Shown here: one piece after another, positions 8,909 to 18,090 of the stretch | Numbering within the stretch: position 1 is the stretch's first letter | How the letters are laid out: each line of letters begins with the position of its first letter | From: Haloterrigena salifodinae | GTDB taxonomy: Archaea > Halobacteriota > Halobacteria > Halobacteriales > Natrialbaceae | Length of the DNA stretch: 64,000 nucleotides | NCBI RefSeq assembly: GCF_003977755.1 | Contig: NZ_RQWN01000003.1 | Span: 1 to 64,000, forward strand | Reading direction: 5' to 3' | Made by a program: the position numbers and the translations under genes | Notes under the pieces: model-generated | Seen by the model: only the letters and a program-made list of their open reading frames with translations | Database searches by the model: none | What the model was told of the DNA's origin: nothing

Positions 8909-9559
8909 ATGTCCGAGACAGCCGATTCGCCCGATCGACTCGAACTTTACGCCGATTACGTCTGTCCCTTCTGTTACCTGGGGACGCGATCACTCGAGCA
9001 GTACCGCGAAGAGCGCGAGGCCCCCCTCGAGATCGACTGGCAGCCGTTCGACCTCCGCAGCGGCAAGCGGAACCCGGACGGTTCCATCGATCACGAGGCC
9101 GACGACGGCAAGGACGACCAGTACTACGAGCAGGCCAAGCAGAACGTCCGCCGACTGCAGGAGGAGTACGGCGTCGAGATGAACCAGATCATGGCCACCG
9201 AGGTCGACTCGCTGCCGGCCCAGCAGGCCTCCTGGTACGTCAAGCAGGAGTACCCCGAGCAGTGGGCGGCCTTCGACGAGGCGATCTATCAGGCGCTCTG
9301 GCAGGACGGCCGCGACATCGGCGACGCCGACGTCCTGGCGGACCTCGCCGAGGCCGTCGGGCTCCCGGTCGACGAGATCCGCTCGGCGGTCGACGACGAC
9401 GGGCTCCGAACGGAGCTCGAGGACCAGTTCCAGGCGGCCCAGCGGCGGGGCATAACCGGCGTTCCGACGTTCGTCTACGAGGATCACGCCGCCCGCGGCG
9501 CCGTCCCGCCGGCCCAACTCGAGCGACTCGTCGAGGGTGCAGAGCAGGCCCACCGATAG
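8909..9559 (+). CDS. DsbA-family oxidoreductase (FrnE-like)
   Basis: 216 aa. A thioredoxin fold with the active-site motif CPFC at residues 17-20 (YADYVCPFCYLGTRSLEQ), an all-helical insertion in the middle, and a cis-proline segment GITGVPTFVYED near residue 190. This is the layout of FrnE-type cytosolic thiol oxidoreductases; no signal peptide is present. A TATA-like region just upstream supports the ATG at 8909. It converges with NAD kinase, with 24 bases between the two stops. Confidence 0.85.
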   Translation: MSETADSPDRLELYADYVCPFCYLGTRSLEQYREEREAPLEIDWQPFDLRSGKRNPDGSIDHEADDGKDDQYYEQAKQNVRRLQEEYGVEMNQIMATEVDSLPAQQASWYVKQEYPEQWAAFDEAIYQALWQDGRDIGDADVLADLAEAVGLPVDEIRSAVDDDGLRTELEDQFQAAQRRGITGVPTFVYEDHAARGAVPPAQLERLVEGAEQAHR

Positions 9560-9583
9560 CGTTCGCGGAACGCCGTCCCGACG

Positions 9584-10435
9584 TCAGTCGAGTTTTTCGA
9601 GGCTGGAGACGAAGTCCCCGCGAGGCCCGACGAGTCTGATCGGCTCGTCCGCGACCGAGACGGTGATGGTCGCGGGGGGGGCGAGTCGCCGTCGGTTCCG
9701 CCCGTCGCTGATCGCGTAGGCGGTGTCGGAGTCGGAAATCGTAATCGAGAGATCCGTGTCCGGGTCGACGACCAGCGGCGGCATCGAATCGGCGGCGGCC
9801 ATCTGCGTGACGACCAGCGCGTCGGCCGTCGGGTGAACCAGCGGCCCGCCCTCGCTCAAGTTGTACGCGGTCGAGCCCGCGGGCGTCGCCACGAGGACGC
9901 CGTCGGCGTGGCTGGCGGCGTATCGCCCGCCGTCGACGCGGACCTCGACGGTCGCCCCGCCGCCCGGGCCCCGGCGCGGGCCGTGGACGACGATTTCGTT
10001 GAGCGCCGGCTCGAGGGTCCAGTCGGCGCCTTCGCTCGTCGCCTCGAGGCGGGCGAGTTCGCGCCCCTCGAACGCGCCGGTCTCGCGGTAGTCCGCGACG
10101 AGATCGGTGACGACGTCGACGGCGTCCTCGGGTGTGACGGCGTTGAGAAAGCCGACCTCGCCGAGGTTGACCCCGAGGATCGGCGTGGGGCCGACCTCGC
10201 GGGCGACGAACAGCAGCGTGCCGTCGCCGCCGATGCTCACGACGAGATCCCGGTCGTCCATCTCGTCGACCGGGCACGCGGGCGCGTCGACCGCCTCGCC
10301 GGTCGCCTCGTCGACGACGACCGCGGTCTCCCCCCCATCGCGTCCGCTTCGCTCGAGCGTCTCCGCGAGCGACGCGGCGAGTCCCTGTGCGCGCTCGTTG
10401 CCTCGCTGGCCGACGATGCCGACGGCGACGTCCAT
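9584..10435 (-). CDS. nadK: NAD(+) kinase
   Basis: 283 aa. Phosphorylates NAD to NADP. The GGDG motif is present (LVVSIGGDGTLLFVAREV, near residue 70), followed by the conserved NLGEVGFLN and the TPAGSTAYNLSEGGPLV segment that binds NAD. The length matches archaeal ATP-NAD kinases. It overlaps nothing and ends 24 bases from the DsbA-like gene. NAD synthetase is 7 kb away at 17290, so two steps of NAD(P) supply are encoded in this window in separate units. Confidence 0.93.
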   Translation of the reverse strand: MDVAVGIVGQRGNERAQGLAASLAETLERSGRDGGETAVVVDEATGEAVDAPACPVDEMDDRDLVVSIGGDGTLLFVAREVGPTPILGVNLGEVGFLNAVTPEDAVDVVTDLVADYRETGAFEGRELARLEATSEGADWTLEPALNEIVVHGPRRGPGGGATVEVRVDGGRYAASHADGVLVATPAGSTAYNLSEGGPLVHPTADALVVTQMAAADSMPPLVVDPDTDLSITISDSDTAYAISDGRNRRRLAPPATITVSVADEPIRLVGPRGDFVSSLEKLD

Positions 10436-10679
10436 CGTCGGCGGCTACCCGCTGCGTCGTCAAAAAGCCACCCGTCACGCCGTCGGGACGGCAACAACAT
10501 TCATCGTGGTGGGGGACACTCGAGTACGTGAACGGCCCGCGACGGCCGCCGTCCCAGATCCTGCATGATAGAGGCGCTCCCGCCGAGGTATTTCGATCGA
10601 TCGCCGCAACCGCCGCGAGCGAGCAGCCTCGAGCACGGTAGTGCTTCCGGCGACGGCCGCCACGGGGCAGCGGGCGTCA

Positions 10680-11753
10680 GTGACGGTGATCCCCGTGCGT
10701 GACGAGTCCGATGACTGGTTCGAGCGCGCGCTCGAGGACGCCGAGGAGTCCGCGAACGACGATGATGACGCTGCGGACGAACCGTCCGGCGACGGGACCG
10801 CCGAGCAGTTCGGCGCGCTCGGTGGCATCGAATCTGCTGAAGCCGCGAGTCAGCGTGAGACGGCGGCCGAGACGGCCGACGAGGGAGATGGGGGAAGCGA
10901 AGGCGAACTGTTCGACGAAGACTTCGGCGCGGCGCTCGCGGACGTCGACGTTCCGAACGCCGGCGCGGACGAAACCGGCCCCGAGGGGTTCTCGGAGCTC
11001 GACTTCGGCCTCGCGGCGGGCACCGAGACCGACTTCGACGAGGCGGTCGACTCCGACCTCCCCCGACTCGAGCTCGGCATCGAGGGGCTCGATCGGATGA
11101 TCCAGGGCGGCGTCCCCGAACGCTCCTTGCTCGTCGCGATGGGCAGCGCCGGGACCGGGAAGACGACATTCGGCCTGCAGTTTCTCGAGCACGGGCTGGC
11201 GCGGGGGGAGAACGCGGTGTACATCACCCTAGAGGAGAGCCGCCGGCGGGTGATCGACAGCGCGACCGAGAAGGGCTACCCCTTCGACGAGTACCTCGCC
11301 GAGGACCGACTCGCCGTCGTCGACGTCGATCCCGTCGAGATGGCCAACAGCCTGCAATCGATCACGAACGAGCTTCCGACGCTCATCGAGGAGTTCGACG
11401 CCGCGCGGCTCGTCCTCGACTCGGTATCGCTGCTCGAGATGATGTACGAGGACCGCGCGACCCGCCGCAACGAGATCTACGACTTCACCCGGAGCCTGAA
11501 GGAGGCCGGCGTCACCGCCCTGCTGACGAGCGAGGCGTCCGAAGAGTCGCCGTACGCCTCCCGGTACGGCATTGTGGAGTACCTCACGGACGCGGTCTTC
11601 GTCCTGCAGTACATCCGGCCGGACGACTTCCGGGAGACGCGCCTGGCCGTCGAGATCCAGAAGATCCGGGACGCGAACCACTCCCGGGAGAAGAAGCCCT
11701 ACGAGATCACGGACGAGGGGATTTCGGTCTACCAGCAGGCGAACCTGTTCTAG
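10680..11753 (+). CDS. KaiC-like RecA-superfamily ATPase
   Basis: About 357 aa from the GTG at 10680; the frame is open from 10641 and the start is uncertain. The first 110 residues are very acidic and low in complexity. The C-terminal half is a single KaiC/RAD55-type domain with Walker A GSAGTGKTTF, a conserved LEESRRRVIDSATEKGYPF stretch and a Walker B region ending in VLDSVS. It ends with the usual EKKPYEITDEGISVY. Stand-alone KaiC domains in haloarchaea are linked to signalling; the partner cannot be told from the neighbours. Confidence 0.8.
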   Translation: MTVIPVRDESDDWFERALEDAEESANDDDDAADEPSGDGTAEQFGALGGIESAEAASQRETAAETADEGDGGSEGELFDEDFGAALADVDVPNAGADETGPEGFSELDFGLAAGTETDFDEAVDSDLPRLELGIEGLDRMIQGGVPERSLLVAMGSAGTGKTTFGLQFLEHGLARGENAVYITLEESRRRVIDSATEKGYPFDEYLAEDRLAVVDVDPVEMANSLQSITNELPTLIEEFDAARLVLDSVSLLEMMYEDRATRRNEIYDFTRSLKEAGVTALLTSEASEESPYASRYGIVEYLTDAVFVLQYIRPDDFRETRLAVEIQKIRDANHSREKKPYEITDEGISVYQQANLF

Positions 11754-11864
11754 CTCGTCTCGGTTCGGATTCGATGGCGATTCGACCGCGTCTGCGGCGG
11801 TAAACCTCCGTTAGGAACCCGTTCGCTGCCCATACTTTTGCGGATATCGGCACCACTAGCGCGT

Positions 11865-12104
11865 ATGGTTCAACGGACGACGGCCGACGAGAAACTTCCG
11901 CGATCGGAACTCGCAGCGTTCCTGGCGACGCTGTCCGAGGAGTTCGACGGAGAGAACGAGCAGATCAACGTCGACGTCGGCAACAAGACGGTTTCGCTGA
12001 ACCCGTCCGAGGAGGTCGACTTCTCGATCGACGTCGTCGAGCGCTCCTCGATGCTCCGCGGCAGTCGCGAAACGATCGAGATCGAACTGAGCTGGAAGTC
12101 CTAA
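11865..12104 (+). CDS. amphi-Trp domain protein
   Basis: 79 aa, consisting of a single amphi-Trp domain: LPRSELAAFLATLSEEFDGE followed by alternating strands and a terminal ELSWKS carrying the conserved Trp. The ATG at 11865 follows GCGT, typical for leaderless haloarchaeal genes; the 9 upstream codons are not needed. It is followed after 6 bases by a membrane protein gene, so the two are probably co-transcribed. The molecular role of amphi-Trp proteins is not known. Confidence 0.8.
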   Translation: MVQRTTADEKLPRSELAAFLATLSEEFDGENEQINVDVGNKTVSLNPSEEVDFSIDVVERSSMLRGSRETIEIELSWKS

Positions 12105-12110
12105 CTCACT

Positions 12111-12473
12111 ATGGCCGTAATCGATTCCGCAATCATCTTCGTGCTCAGTCTGCTCGTCGGGACGGTCGCGATCCTGGCCGGTGCCCGGGTCATCCTCGAC
12201 CGGGACGCGAGCGCCTTCAACGCCGCGCTGACCGCGCTGATCGGCGCGGCCGTCTGGGCGCTGACGAGCTACTTCGTCGGCTGGATCCCGCTGCTCGGCG
12301 TGCTGGTGATGCTCGTCGCCTGGATCGGCGTGATCAACTGGCGCTACCCCGGCGGCTGGGGGACCGCAGCCGCGATCGGCATCGTCGCCTGGGTCGTCGC
12401 CGTCGCGATCGTGTACGCCGCCTCGATATTCGGGATCGTCACCCCCGAGGCGCTGGGCATCCCGGGCGCCTAG
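12111..12473 (+). CDS. Small four-helix membrane protein
   Basis: 120 aa and almost wholly hydrophobic. Helices lie at about residues 4-26, 35-57, 60-75 and 83-108, with short Arg/Asp loops (RVILDRDAS, NWRYPGG). The start lies 6 bases after the amphi-Trp stop, suggesting one operon. I do not recognise the family beyond its being common in haloarchaea, and no catalytic motif is visible. Confidence 0.7.
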   Translation: MAVIDSAIIFVLSLLVGTVAILAGARVILDRDASAFNAALTALIGAAVWALTSYFVGWIPLLGVLVMLVAWIGVINWRYPGGWGTAAAIGIVAWVVAVAIVYAASIFGIVTPEALGIPGA

Positions 12474-12578
12474 CCCCGACCGAAACCGATCGCTACCGGA
12501 AACGGATGCGATATTCCCAGCCGGAGAGAACGACGGCAATCGCTTTTTCACCGCGGACGAGTGTCTCGCATACGCCCG

Positions 12579-13013
12579 ATGTACGAGACACTCCTCGTTC
12601 CAACCGACGGCAGCGACCAGGCAGCGGTCGCCGCGAGCCACGCGATCGACATCGCAGCGACGCGGTCGGCGACGGTCCACGTCCTCTCGGTCGTCGACGA
12701 CCGCGCGTTCCTCGTCCTCGACGAAGACCGCGTCGAGACGGTCCGCGAAGACCTGCGAGCGAACGCCCGCAACGCGATCGACGACGTCGCGACGAGCGCG
12801 GCGGCCCGCGACCTCGCGGTCGAGACGGCCACCGACACGGGCCACCCCGCCGAATGCATCGTCGATTACGCGGCCGACCACGACGTCGATATGATCGTAA
12901 TGGGGACCAGCGGCGACGAGTACGAGACCAACGTCGTCGGAAGCGTCTCCCAGCGGGTCGTTCGCGAGGCTCCCACGCCCGTCCTGACCGTCGGGCCGGA
13001 CGTCGAGGGCTAA
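12579..13013 (+). CDS. Universal stress protein, UspA family
   Basis: 144 aa. A complete Usp domain: MYETLLVPTDGSDQAAVAAS at the N-terminus, and the ATP-binding loop near the end with MGTSGDEYETNVVGSVSQRV, which fits G-2x-G-9x-G(S/T). It is probably an ATP-binding dimer in the cytoplasm. The ATG at 12579 is chosen because the conserved family start is MYxxILVP. It is a single gene followed by an unrelated membrane protein. Confidence 0.88.
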   Translation: MYETLLVPTDGSDQAAVAASHAIDIAATRSATVHVLSVVDDRAFLVLDEDRVETVREDLRANARNAIDDVATSAAARDLAVETATDTGHPAECIVDYAADHDVDMIVMGTSGDEYETNVVGSVSQRVVREAPTPVLTVGPDVEG

Positions 13014-13067
13014 CCGGGGTCTGCAACCACATAGATTGATGTGTAAGCCGTCGCTAGTAGGGAGAAC

Positions 13068-14561
13068 ATGCGTCGATCGCTCGTGATTGCGCTCGCGTTA
13101 CTCGTTCTCGCCCTGCTCTTCGTCGGCGGCCCCTCGCTGCTGTTCTCTCCCTCGACCGAGTCCGTCTCCCCGAACGAGACGGAGGTATCGCCCAAGATGA
13201 CCGAACTCGAGGACTCCGACAGTCGGTTCTGGCGATACTTGAGCCCCGAGGAGCGGTTCAAGCAGCGGAGCCCGATCAACGTGATCGTTCGCGGCGACGT
13301 CGACGACGTCGAGCGGGTGCTGACCGAAGCCAGCGACGGCGACTGGGCCGAAATCAACGAGAGCGAGGTCGAAGCGGGACCGGAGACCTACACGCTCACC
13401 GGCGGCGGCAACCGCTCCGACGATCCCGAACCCGATCCTGAGGCCGAGGACAACGAGACGGCGGGCAACGAGCCGACCGTCGACGAGCCGCCCGCGAACG
13501 ACACCGTCAACGACTCCGAGGCGGCCAACGACTCTGAGGCAGCCAACGACTCGTCGGGTCCCATCCCGAACCTCGAGTGGGGCGAAGCCGACGGCGGCAC
13601 TCGCTACGCCTACCTCGATCCCGGACCCAACGAGTCCGGCTACTGGACGACCGAGACGCGGCAACTCGAGGACGGCGACTACTACGGCCAGCGCTACCAC
13701 ATCAGGCTCTACGAGAGCCCCAACGAGGACGACCAGTGGGTGATCATGCAGACCCACTCGGAACACTTCGATTGGTTCACGCTCCGCCACCGCGTCCACG
13801 GCTCCCAGGACGCGCAGACGAAAATCGAGAACGACTTCATGAAGCATCCGCGGGTCGACGTTGAGGAGGACGTCCGCAGAGTGTACCTGAACAACAGGAA
13901 CTCCAGCGACGCCGACGGCTGGGCGACCGTCGTCGATCTCACCGGGATGATCCTTCTGCCCGGGACCGTCGGACTCGTCGCGCGCAGACGCGATCGGCTG
14001 CTGCGGGCCGACACCGGCAGCCAGACCGACCCCGAACGCATCGCCGACCGAGCGCCGTCGGCCATCGACGACCACCTGACGGACGTCGACCGCCGGCGGA
14101 TCGCAGCCGCCTACGACCGGATCGAGGTCGGCCATCTGCTCCTCGTCGGCACCATCGTCGGGCTCTACTTCGCCGTGCGCTTCGGCGGCCTCGGCCTCGA
14201 GCGCCGCGCCGACTTCCTCACCCCACACCAGATCGCCGGCCTGCTGTACCCGGTGCTCGCCGTCGGGATTCCGACCGCGACCTACCTGGTCGCCGGGACG
14301 CTCACGCGCCGGCTCGACGCCGCGCTCGTCGCCGCGGGCTCACTGGCCGCCGCGATCTGGCTCGACTACGGCTATCTCGGCGTCGATTCGCTGCCCGTCG
14401 ATGTCGTCCTCCAGCGCATGCTCGTCGTCGTCGCGCTGGGACTGATCGCCGGCGGCGCGGCCAAACGCGCGACCCGCGAGTCGCGGTTCAACGATATGCT
14501 GGTCGCGGGCGTCGCACTCTGGGTGCTCGTCCTCTCCGGAACGCTGTTAGGCTACTTCTGA
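13068..14561 (+). CDS. Membrane protein with LssY-C-like extracytoplasmic domain
   Basis: 497 aa. One N-terminal helix (residues 5-25) is followed by about 260 residues outside the membrane. These include SPINVIVRGDVDDVERVL and a later region with HIRLYESPN, HFDWFTLRHRVHG and ENDFMK, an order that resembles the LssY C-terminal domain. An Asn/Glu/Asp-rich linker (residues 115-165) carries repeated NDSEAA units. Five more helices fill the last 200 residues. The LssY resemblance is by eye. Function is unknown; a surface or envelope role is likely. Confidence 0.65.
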   Translation: MRRSLVIALALLVLALLFVGGPSLLFSPSTESVSPNETEVSPKMTELEDSDSRFWRYLSPEERFKQRSPINVIVRGDVDDVERVLTEASDGDWAEINESEVEAGPETYTLTGGGNRSDDPEPDPEAEDNETAGNEPTVDEPPANDTVNDSEAANDSEAANDSSGPIPNLEWGEADGGTRYAYLDPGPNESGYWTTETRQLEDGDYYGQRYHIRLYESPNEDDQWVIMQTHSEHFDWFTLRHRVHGSQDAQTKIENDFMKHPRVDVEEDVRRVYLNNRNSSDADGWATVVDLTGMILLPGTVGLVARRRDRLLRADTGSQTDPERIADRAPSAIDDHLTDVDRRRIAAAYDRIEVGHLLLVGTIVGLYFAVRFGGLGLERRADFLTPHQIAGLLYPVLAVGIPTATYLVAGTLTRRLDAALVAAGSLAAAIWLDYGYLGVDSLPVDVVLQRMLVVVALGLIAGGAAKRATRESRFNDMLVAGVALWVLVLSGTLLGYF

Positions 14562-14659
14562 GGGGGATTCGCGGCGTTTTTCCGGTCAGAGTCGTCTGAA
14601 AAACGGCCGATCCGTGGAGGGCGACATCTAAAAGCCTCGGCCGTCATTGTCTATACGAA

Positions 14660-15619
14660 ATGGCTCGCCCATCCCGCCAGCGCGAACGCGAATCAGAATC
14701 GACCGAAACCACAGATCAACGCGAGCGCGAGCGGGCGTGTGACGAGTGTTCCGACGGAACGCTCGTCACGAGCGAGGATCAGGGCGAACTCGTCTGCGAT
14801 CAGTGCGGACTCGTCGTCGAGGGCTCGAACATCGACCACGGGCCGGAGTGGCGCGCGTTCAACCACTCGGAGCGACAGAGCAAGTCCCGCGTCGGCGCGC
14901 CGACGACCCAGACGATGCACGACAAGGGGCTGACGACCTCCATCGACTGGAAGAACCAGGACGCCTACGGCCGCTCGATCTCCGCGGACAAGCGCAGCCA
15001 GATGCGCCGCCTGCGCAAGTGGCAGGAACGCATCCGCACCAAGGACGCCGGCGAACGCAACCTGCAGTTCGCTCTCAGCGAGATCGATCGGATGGCCTCC
15101 TCGCTTGGCATTCCGCGGTCGGTCCGCGAGGTCGCCTGCGTCATCTACCGGCGTGCGCTCGACGAGGACCTCATCCGCGGGCGCTCCATCGAGGGCGTCG
15201 CCACCAGCACCCTCTACGCCGCCTGCCGCATGGAGGGCATCCCCCGCAGCTTGGAGGAGGTCGCCGCCGTCTCCCGCGTCGAGCGCAAGGAGATCGGCCG
15301 CACCTACCGCTATGTCGCCCAGGAGCTCAGCCTCGAGATGGAGCCCGTCGATCCGAAACAGTACACGCCGCGCTTTTGCTCGGAGCTCGACCTCTCGGAG
15401 GAGGTCCAGGCCAAGGCCACCGAGATCATCGACACGACGACCGAGAAGGGACTGCTGTCGGGCAAGTCGCCCACGGGCTACGCCGCCGCCGCGATCTACG
15501 CCGCCTCGCTGCTCTGTAACGAGAAGAAGACCCAGCGCGAGATCGCCGAGGTCGCACAGGTGACCGAGGTGACTATTCGAAATCGGTATCAGGAGCAGAT
15601 CGAAGCGATGGGCATCTAG
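14660..15619 (+). CDS. tfb: Transcription initiation factor TFB
   Basis: 319 aa. The zinc ribbon is at residues 26-50 (CDECSDG to CDQCG), followed by the B-reader/linker with [13 protein letters not shown] and [19 protein letters not shown]. Two cyclin repeats follow at about 120-205 and 215-305, the second ending in a DNA-contacting helix with [15 protein letters not shown] recognises the BRE and recruits RNA polymerase to TBP-bound promoters. Haloarchaea encode several TFBs; which paralogue this is cannot be told here. About 160 bases later lies the tRNA-Gly tail cassette. Confidence 0.95.
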   Translation: MARPSRQRERESESTETTDQRERERACDECSDGTLVTSEDQGELVCDQCGLVVEGSNIDHGPEWRAFNHSERQSKSRVGAPTTQTMHDKGLTTSIDWKNQDAYGRSISADKRSQMRRLRKWQERIRTKDAGERNLQFALSEIDRMASSLGIPRSVREVACVIYRRALDEDLIRGRSIEGVATSTLYAACRMEGIPRSLEEVAAVSRVERKEIGRTYRYVAQELSLEMEPVDPKQYTPRFCSELDLSEEVQAKATEIIDTTTEKGLLSGKSPTGYAAAAIYAASLLCNEKKTQREIAEVAQVTEVTIRNRYQEQIEAMGI

Positions 15620-15778
15620 CTGCCGGCGCGAACGCGAACGGGATCACCACAGCCGTCGCGGCCGAGTAGATGACTGGTTTTTGGCTGGAGTTTCTAATTC
15701 CCGACGGATAGCGAGTAATAACACGTCGTATCGCGGCGATTCGCGTCACTACTCGGCTGCGAGTGAGCGGGAGAAGTA

Positions 15779-15857
15779 TGCGCCGGCCGGGAATTGAACC
15801 CGATGGCAAGACCTCACTTCGTTCGGTCTTGCGTGATTCAATTCTCCTTATGGCGCA
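15779..15857. repeat. tRNA-Gly tail cassette
   Basis: 15780-15801 repeats the last 22 bases of tRNA-Gly exactly (GCGCCGGCCGGGAATTGAAC and two more). 15833-15857 is a decayed inverted copy of the same tail. Between them, 15806-15832 is a perfect 8-bp hairpin (GCAAGACC) whose loop TCACTTCGTTC is, on the tRNA strand, GAACGAAGTGA. The whole forms one long imperfect palindrome. Confidence 0.85.
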
Positions 15858-15887
15858 TTCGCTCCTCACGTTCGTTCGTCGCAAAAA

Positions 15888-15958
15888 TGCGCCGGCCGGG
15901 AATTGAACCCGGGCCGCGAGCTTGGGAAGCTCGAGTCCTACCACTGGACCACCGGCGC
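15888..15958 (-). tRNA. tRNA-Gly(CCC)
   Basis: The minus strand gives a cloverleaf with acceptor GCGCCGG/CCGGCGC, anticodon loop TTCCCAA between CGAGC and GCTCG (anticodon CCC), and T arm GCCCGGGTTCAATTCCCGGC with one G-C-rich stem. A run of T follows the 3' end. Its tail is copied at 15779-15857, and its 5' acceptor strand takes part in a hairpin at 15954-15974. Confidence 0.95.
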
Positions 15959-15974
15959 TCACTTCGTTCGCGCC
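15954..15974. repeat. Hairpin joined to the 5' end of tRNA-Gly
   Basis: GGCGC, the acceptor strand of the tRNA, pairs with GCGCC at 15970-15974. The 11-base loop TCACTTCGTTC at 15959-15969 is identical to the loop in the downstream tail cassette. Confidence 0.75.
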
Positions 15975-16101
15975 GTCATTCGACGGACGTCGTCCGTCTC
16001 ATCACCGGCGCTTGTATCGAGGTGAGGCGCCGGTTCGTATTAAAAGAAACGGACGGCGGCTCCGACGGCTGACGGCTCACCAGTTACGGGTAACGGTGCG
16101 A

Positions 16102-16854
16102 TCACGACGCGAGCGGGGACTGGCCGGTCATGACCGCCATCATCTGTTCGGCGACGTACTCGTCGTCGATCTTGTAGTGGGCCTTGCGGATCGCCTCGGT
16201 CTCCCAGCGGTGTTCCTCGAGGAACCGGATGGCGTCCTGGTTCGTCGCCGGCAGACTCTGGTACACCTTATCGTACTCGTTCTCGGTGGCCCACTGGAGC
16301 CCCCGCTCGAGGAGATTGCTTCCGATCCCGTGACCGCGGTACTCCTCGAGTACGCCCATGGTCAGCTCCGCGGTGTGCGAGAGCTTCGCGTAATTGGGCG
16401 CCTGCAGGTGGACCCAGCCGACGACGTCGTCGTCGACCGTCGCGACGAAGAAGATCCGAGACGTGATGTCGTTGTGTCGGAAGACGACCTCCTCGTGGTC
16501 GAGCAGGTCGACGACGGTCTCGGCGACGAGGTAGTCGTTCTCTTCGGCGACCTGTCGCATCACGCCCACGATCCCCTGCAGATCGCTCTGTTCGGCCGGC
16601 CGGATCGTATACTCCAGTTCGTCGGTCGCGTGCGTCTTCTCTTCGCCGATGTCGATCGCCAACCGCACGAGTCCCTCCTCGGTCTCGACGTACCCGTCGT
16701 CCTCGAGGGTCGAGAGCGTCTCCTCGAGTTCGTCGTCGTCGAACCCGAACTCCGCTTTCAACTGTTGTCGTTCGACGGCCCCGTTTCGCTCGACGAAGTC
16801 GTACACTTCCCGCTGGACGTCGGTTTCGAAGTCGCGTTGTTTGATCGCCTGCAT
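16102..16854 (-). CDS. GNAT acetyltransferase with N-terminal winged helix
   Basis: 250 aa. Residues 1-70 look like a small winged-helix domain (QREVYDFVERNGAVERQQLK, then STLEDDGYVETEEG). Residues 83-245 are a GNAT domain beginning YTIRPAEQSDL, with the acetyl-CoA loop EEYRGHGIGSNLLERGLQWA. This fusion of a DNA-binding-like module to an acetyltransferase is known in haloarchaea. The acceptor substrate is not evident. It is a single gene whose start lies beside the gap that holds the decayed tRNA-Gly copy. Confidence 0.85.
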   Translation of the reverse strand: MQAIKQRDFETDVQREVYDFVERNGAVERQQLKAEFGFDDDELEETLSTLEDDGYVETEEGLVRLAIDIGEEKTHATDELEYTIRPAEQSDLQGIVGVMRQVAEENDYLVAETVVDLLDHEEVVFRHNDITSRIFFVATVDDDVVGWVHLQAPNYAKLSHTAELTMGVLEEYRGHGIGSNLLERGLQWATENEYDKVYQSLPATNQDAIRFLEEHRWETEAIRKAHYKIDDEYVAEQMMAVMTGQSPLAS

Positions 16855-17013
16855 AGAAGAGCGTTCTCCGTCAGCGTATTTAGTGATTGGTGGGGGTTAA
16901 CGTGGAACACAGTTTGGCTGGGGAGAATAGTTCCCGGCTGCGGTTCTCGGAGACGGAATTCGCTCGAGTCGCTACTGTGGCGTCACAGCGGGACCGAACA
17001 CGGAAACGGGAGC

Positions 17014-17152
17014 TGCGCCGGCCGGAATTGAACCCGCTGCCGACCTAGGCAGTTCACGCCTCCCATGAGGCCACCCGCACTCATTTCGTTCGCTCGTTTC
17101 CCGTGGCTCGCAACTTCTCGAATTCGCTCACCACCGGCGCTCACCGACGCCT
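17014..17152 (-). pseudogene. Decayed tRNA-Gly copy
   Basis: On the minus strand, 17014-17080 resembles a whole tRNA-Gly. Its 3' tail GGGTTCAATTCCGGCCGGCG lacks one C of the intact gene, a D-arm-like GCCTCATGGGAGGC follows a poor 5' acceptor, and an anticodon-arm-like CTGCC/GGCAG stem has a six-base loop. A second 5' fragment, GCGCCGGTGGT, lies at about 17142-17152, separated by roughly 60 bases containing GAACGAAATGA. It cannot form a normal cloverleaf. Called a dead tRNA or an enlarged tail cassette. Confidence 0.6.
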
Positions 17153-17289
17153 CGCGGCCGATTTCGCTTCACCGTCCCGCCCCTCCCCGAGGCCGTTCCC
17201 CGCGACGGGTCATCGATCGGACGGTCGTCCACTTTTTGCCGGCGAGGGGAGGCTATTAGGACGGGCCAGCCGTACGAACGCCCAGACAG

Positions 17290-18084
17290 ATGCTCGACCT
17301 TCGCTTCTCGGAGGCGGAACTGGAACGGCGACGCGACCACCTCACCGACTTCGTTCAGTCTCAAATCGACGCCGCGGGGGCCGACGGCGCCGTCCTCGGA
17401 CTTTCCGGGGGGATCGACAGCACGCTCACCGCCCACCTCGCCGTCGAGGCGCTGGGCGCCGAGAACGTCCACGGACTCGTCCTTCCGGCCCGGGTCAGCA
17501 GCGAGGGGAACATGAGCGACGCCGAACGCGTCGCCCAGAACCTCGAGATCAGCTACGACGTCATCGAGGTCGAGCCGATCGTCGACACCCTGCTGAAGGC
17601 CTACCCCGAAGCGGAGGGCGACCGCGAGGCCGTCGGGAACGCCCGCGCACGCGTTCGGGCCGTCCTGAACTACCTCGTGGCGAACCACGAGGACCGGCTA
17701 GTTCTGGGCACGGGCAACCGCAGCGAGGCCGCGGTCGGCTACTTCACCAAGTACGGCGACGGCGCGGTCGACTGCCACCCGATCGGCAACCTCTACAAGG
17801 CACAGGTCCGCCAGCTGGCCCGCCACGTCGGCGTCCCCGAGGAACTGGCCGCGAAGACGGCCACCGCGGAGCTGTGGGCCGACCAGACCGACGAGGACGA
17901 GATGGGCGTCAGCTACGAGACGCTCGACTCGATTCTGGCGACCCATATCGACGGCCCGCTGTCGGTCGACGCGACGGCCCGCCTGCTCGAGGTCGAGGCG
18001 AAGACCGTCGAGAAGGTCCGCGGAATGTACGAACGCAGCGAACACAAACGGCGGGTGCCGCCGGCGCCGGAGCAACTGGACTGA
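17290..18084 (+). CDS. nadE: NAD(+) synthase
   Basis: 264 aa. The PP-loop signature GLSGGIDSTLTAHLA is at about residue 37. Further conserved regions are RVSSEGNMSDAERVAQNL, RARVRAVLNYLVAN, LGTGNRSEAAVGYFTKYGDG and ELWADQTDEDEMGVSYETLD. There is no glutaminase domain, so it should use free ammonia to amidate deamido-NAD, as in most archaeal NadE. It is convergent with the GNAT gene 18091-18630, with 6 bases between the stops. Confidence 0.94.
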   Translation: MLDLRFSEAELERRRDHLTDFVQSQIDAAGADGAVLGLSGGIDSTLTAHLAVEALGAENVHGLVLPARVSSEGNMSDAERVAQNLEISYDVIEVEPIVDTLLKAYPEAEGDREAVGNARARVRAVLNYLVANHEDRLVLGTGNRSEAAVGYFTKYGDGAVDCHPIGNLYKAQVRQLARHVGVPEELAAKTATAELWADQTDEDEMGVSYETLDSILATHIDGPLSVDATARLLEVEAKTVEKVRGMYERSEHKRRVPPAPEQLD

Positions 18085-18090
18085 GCGCGG

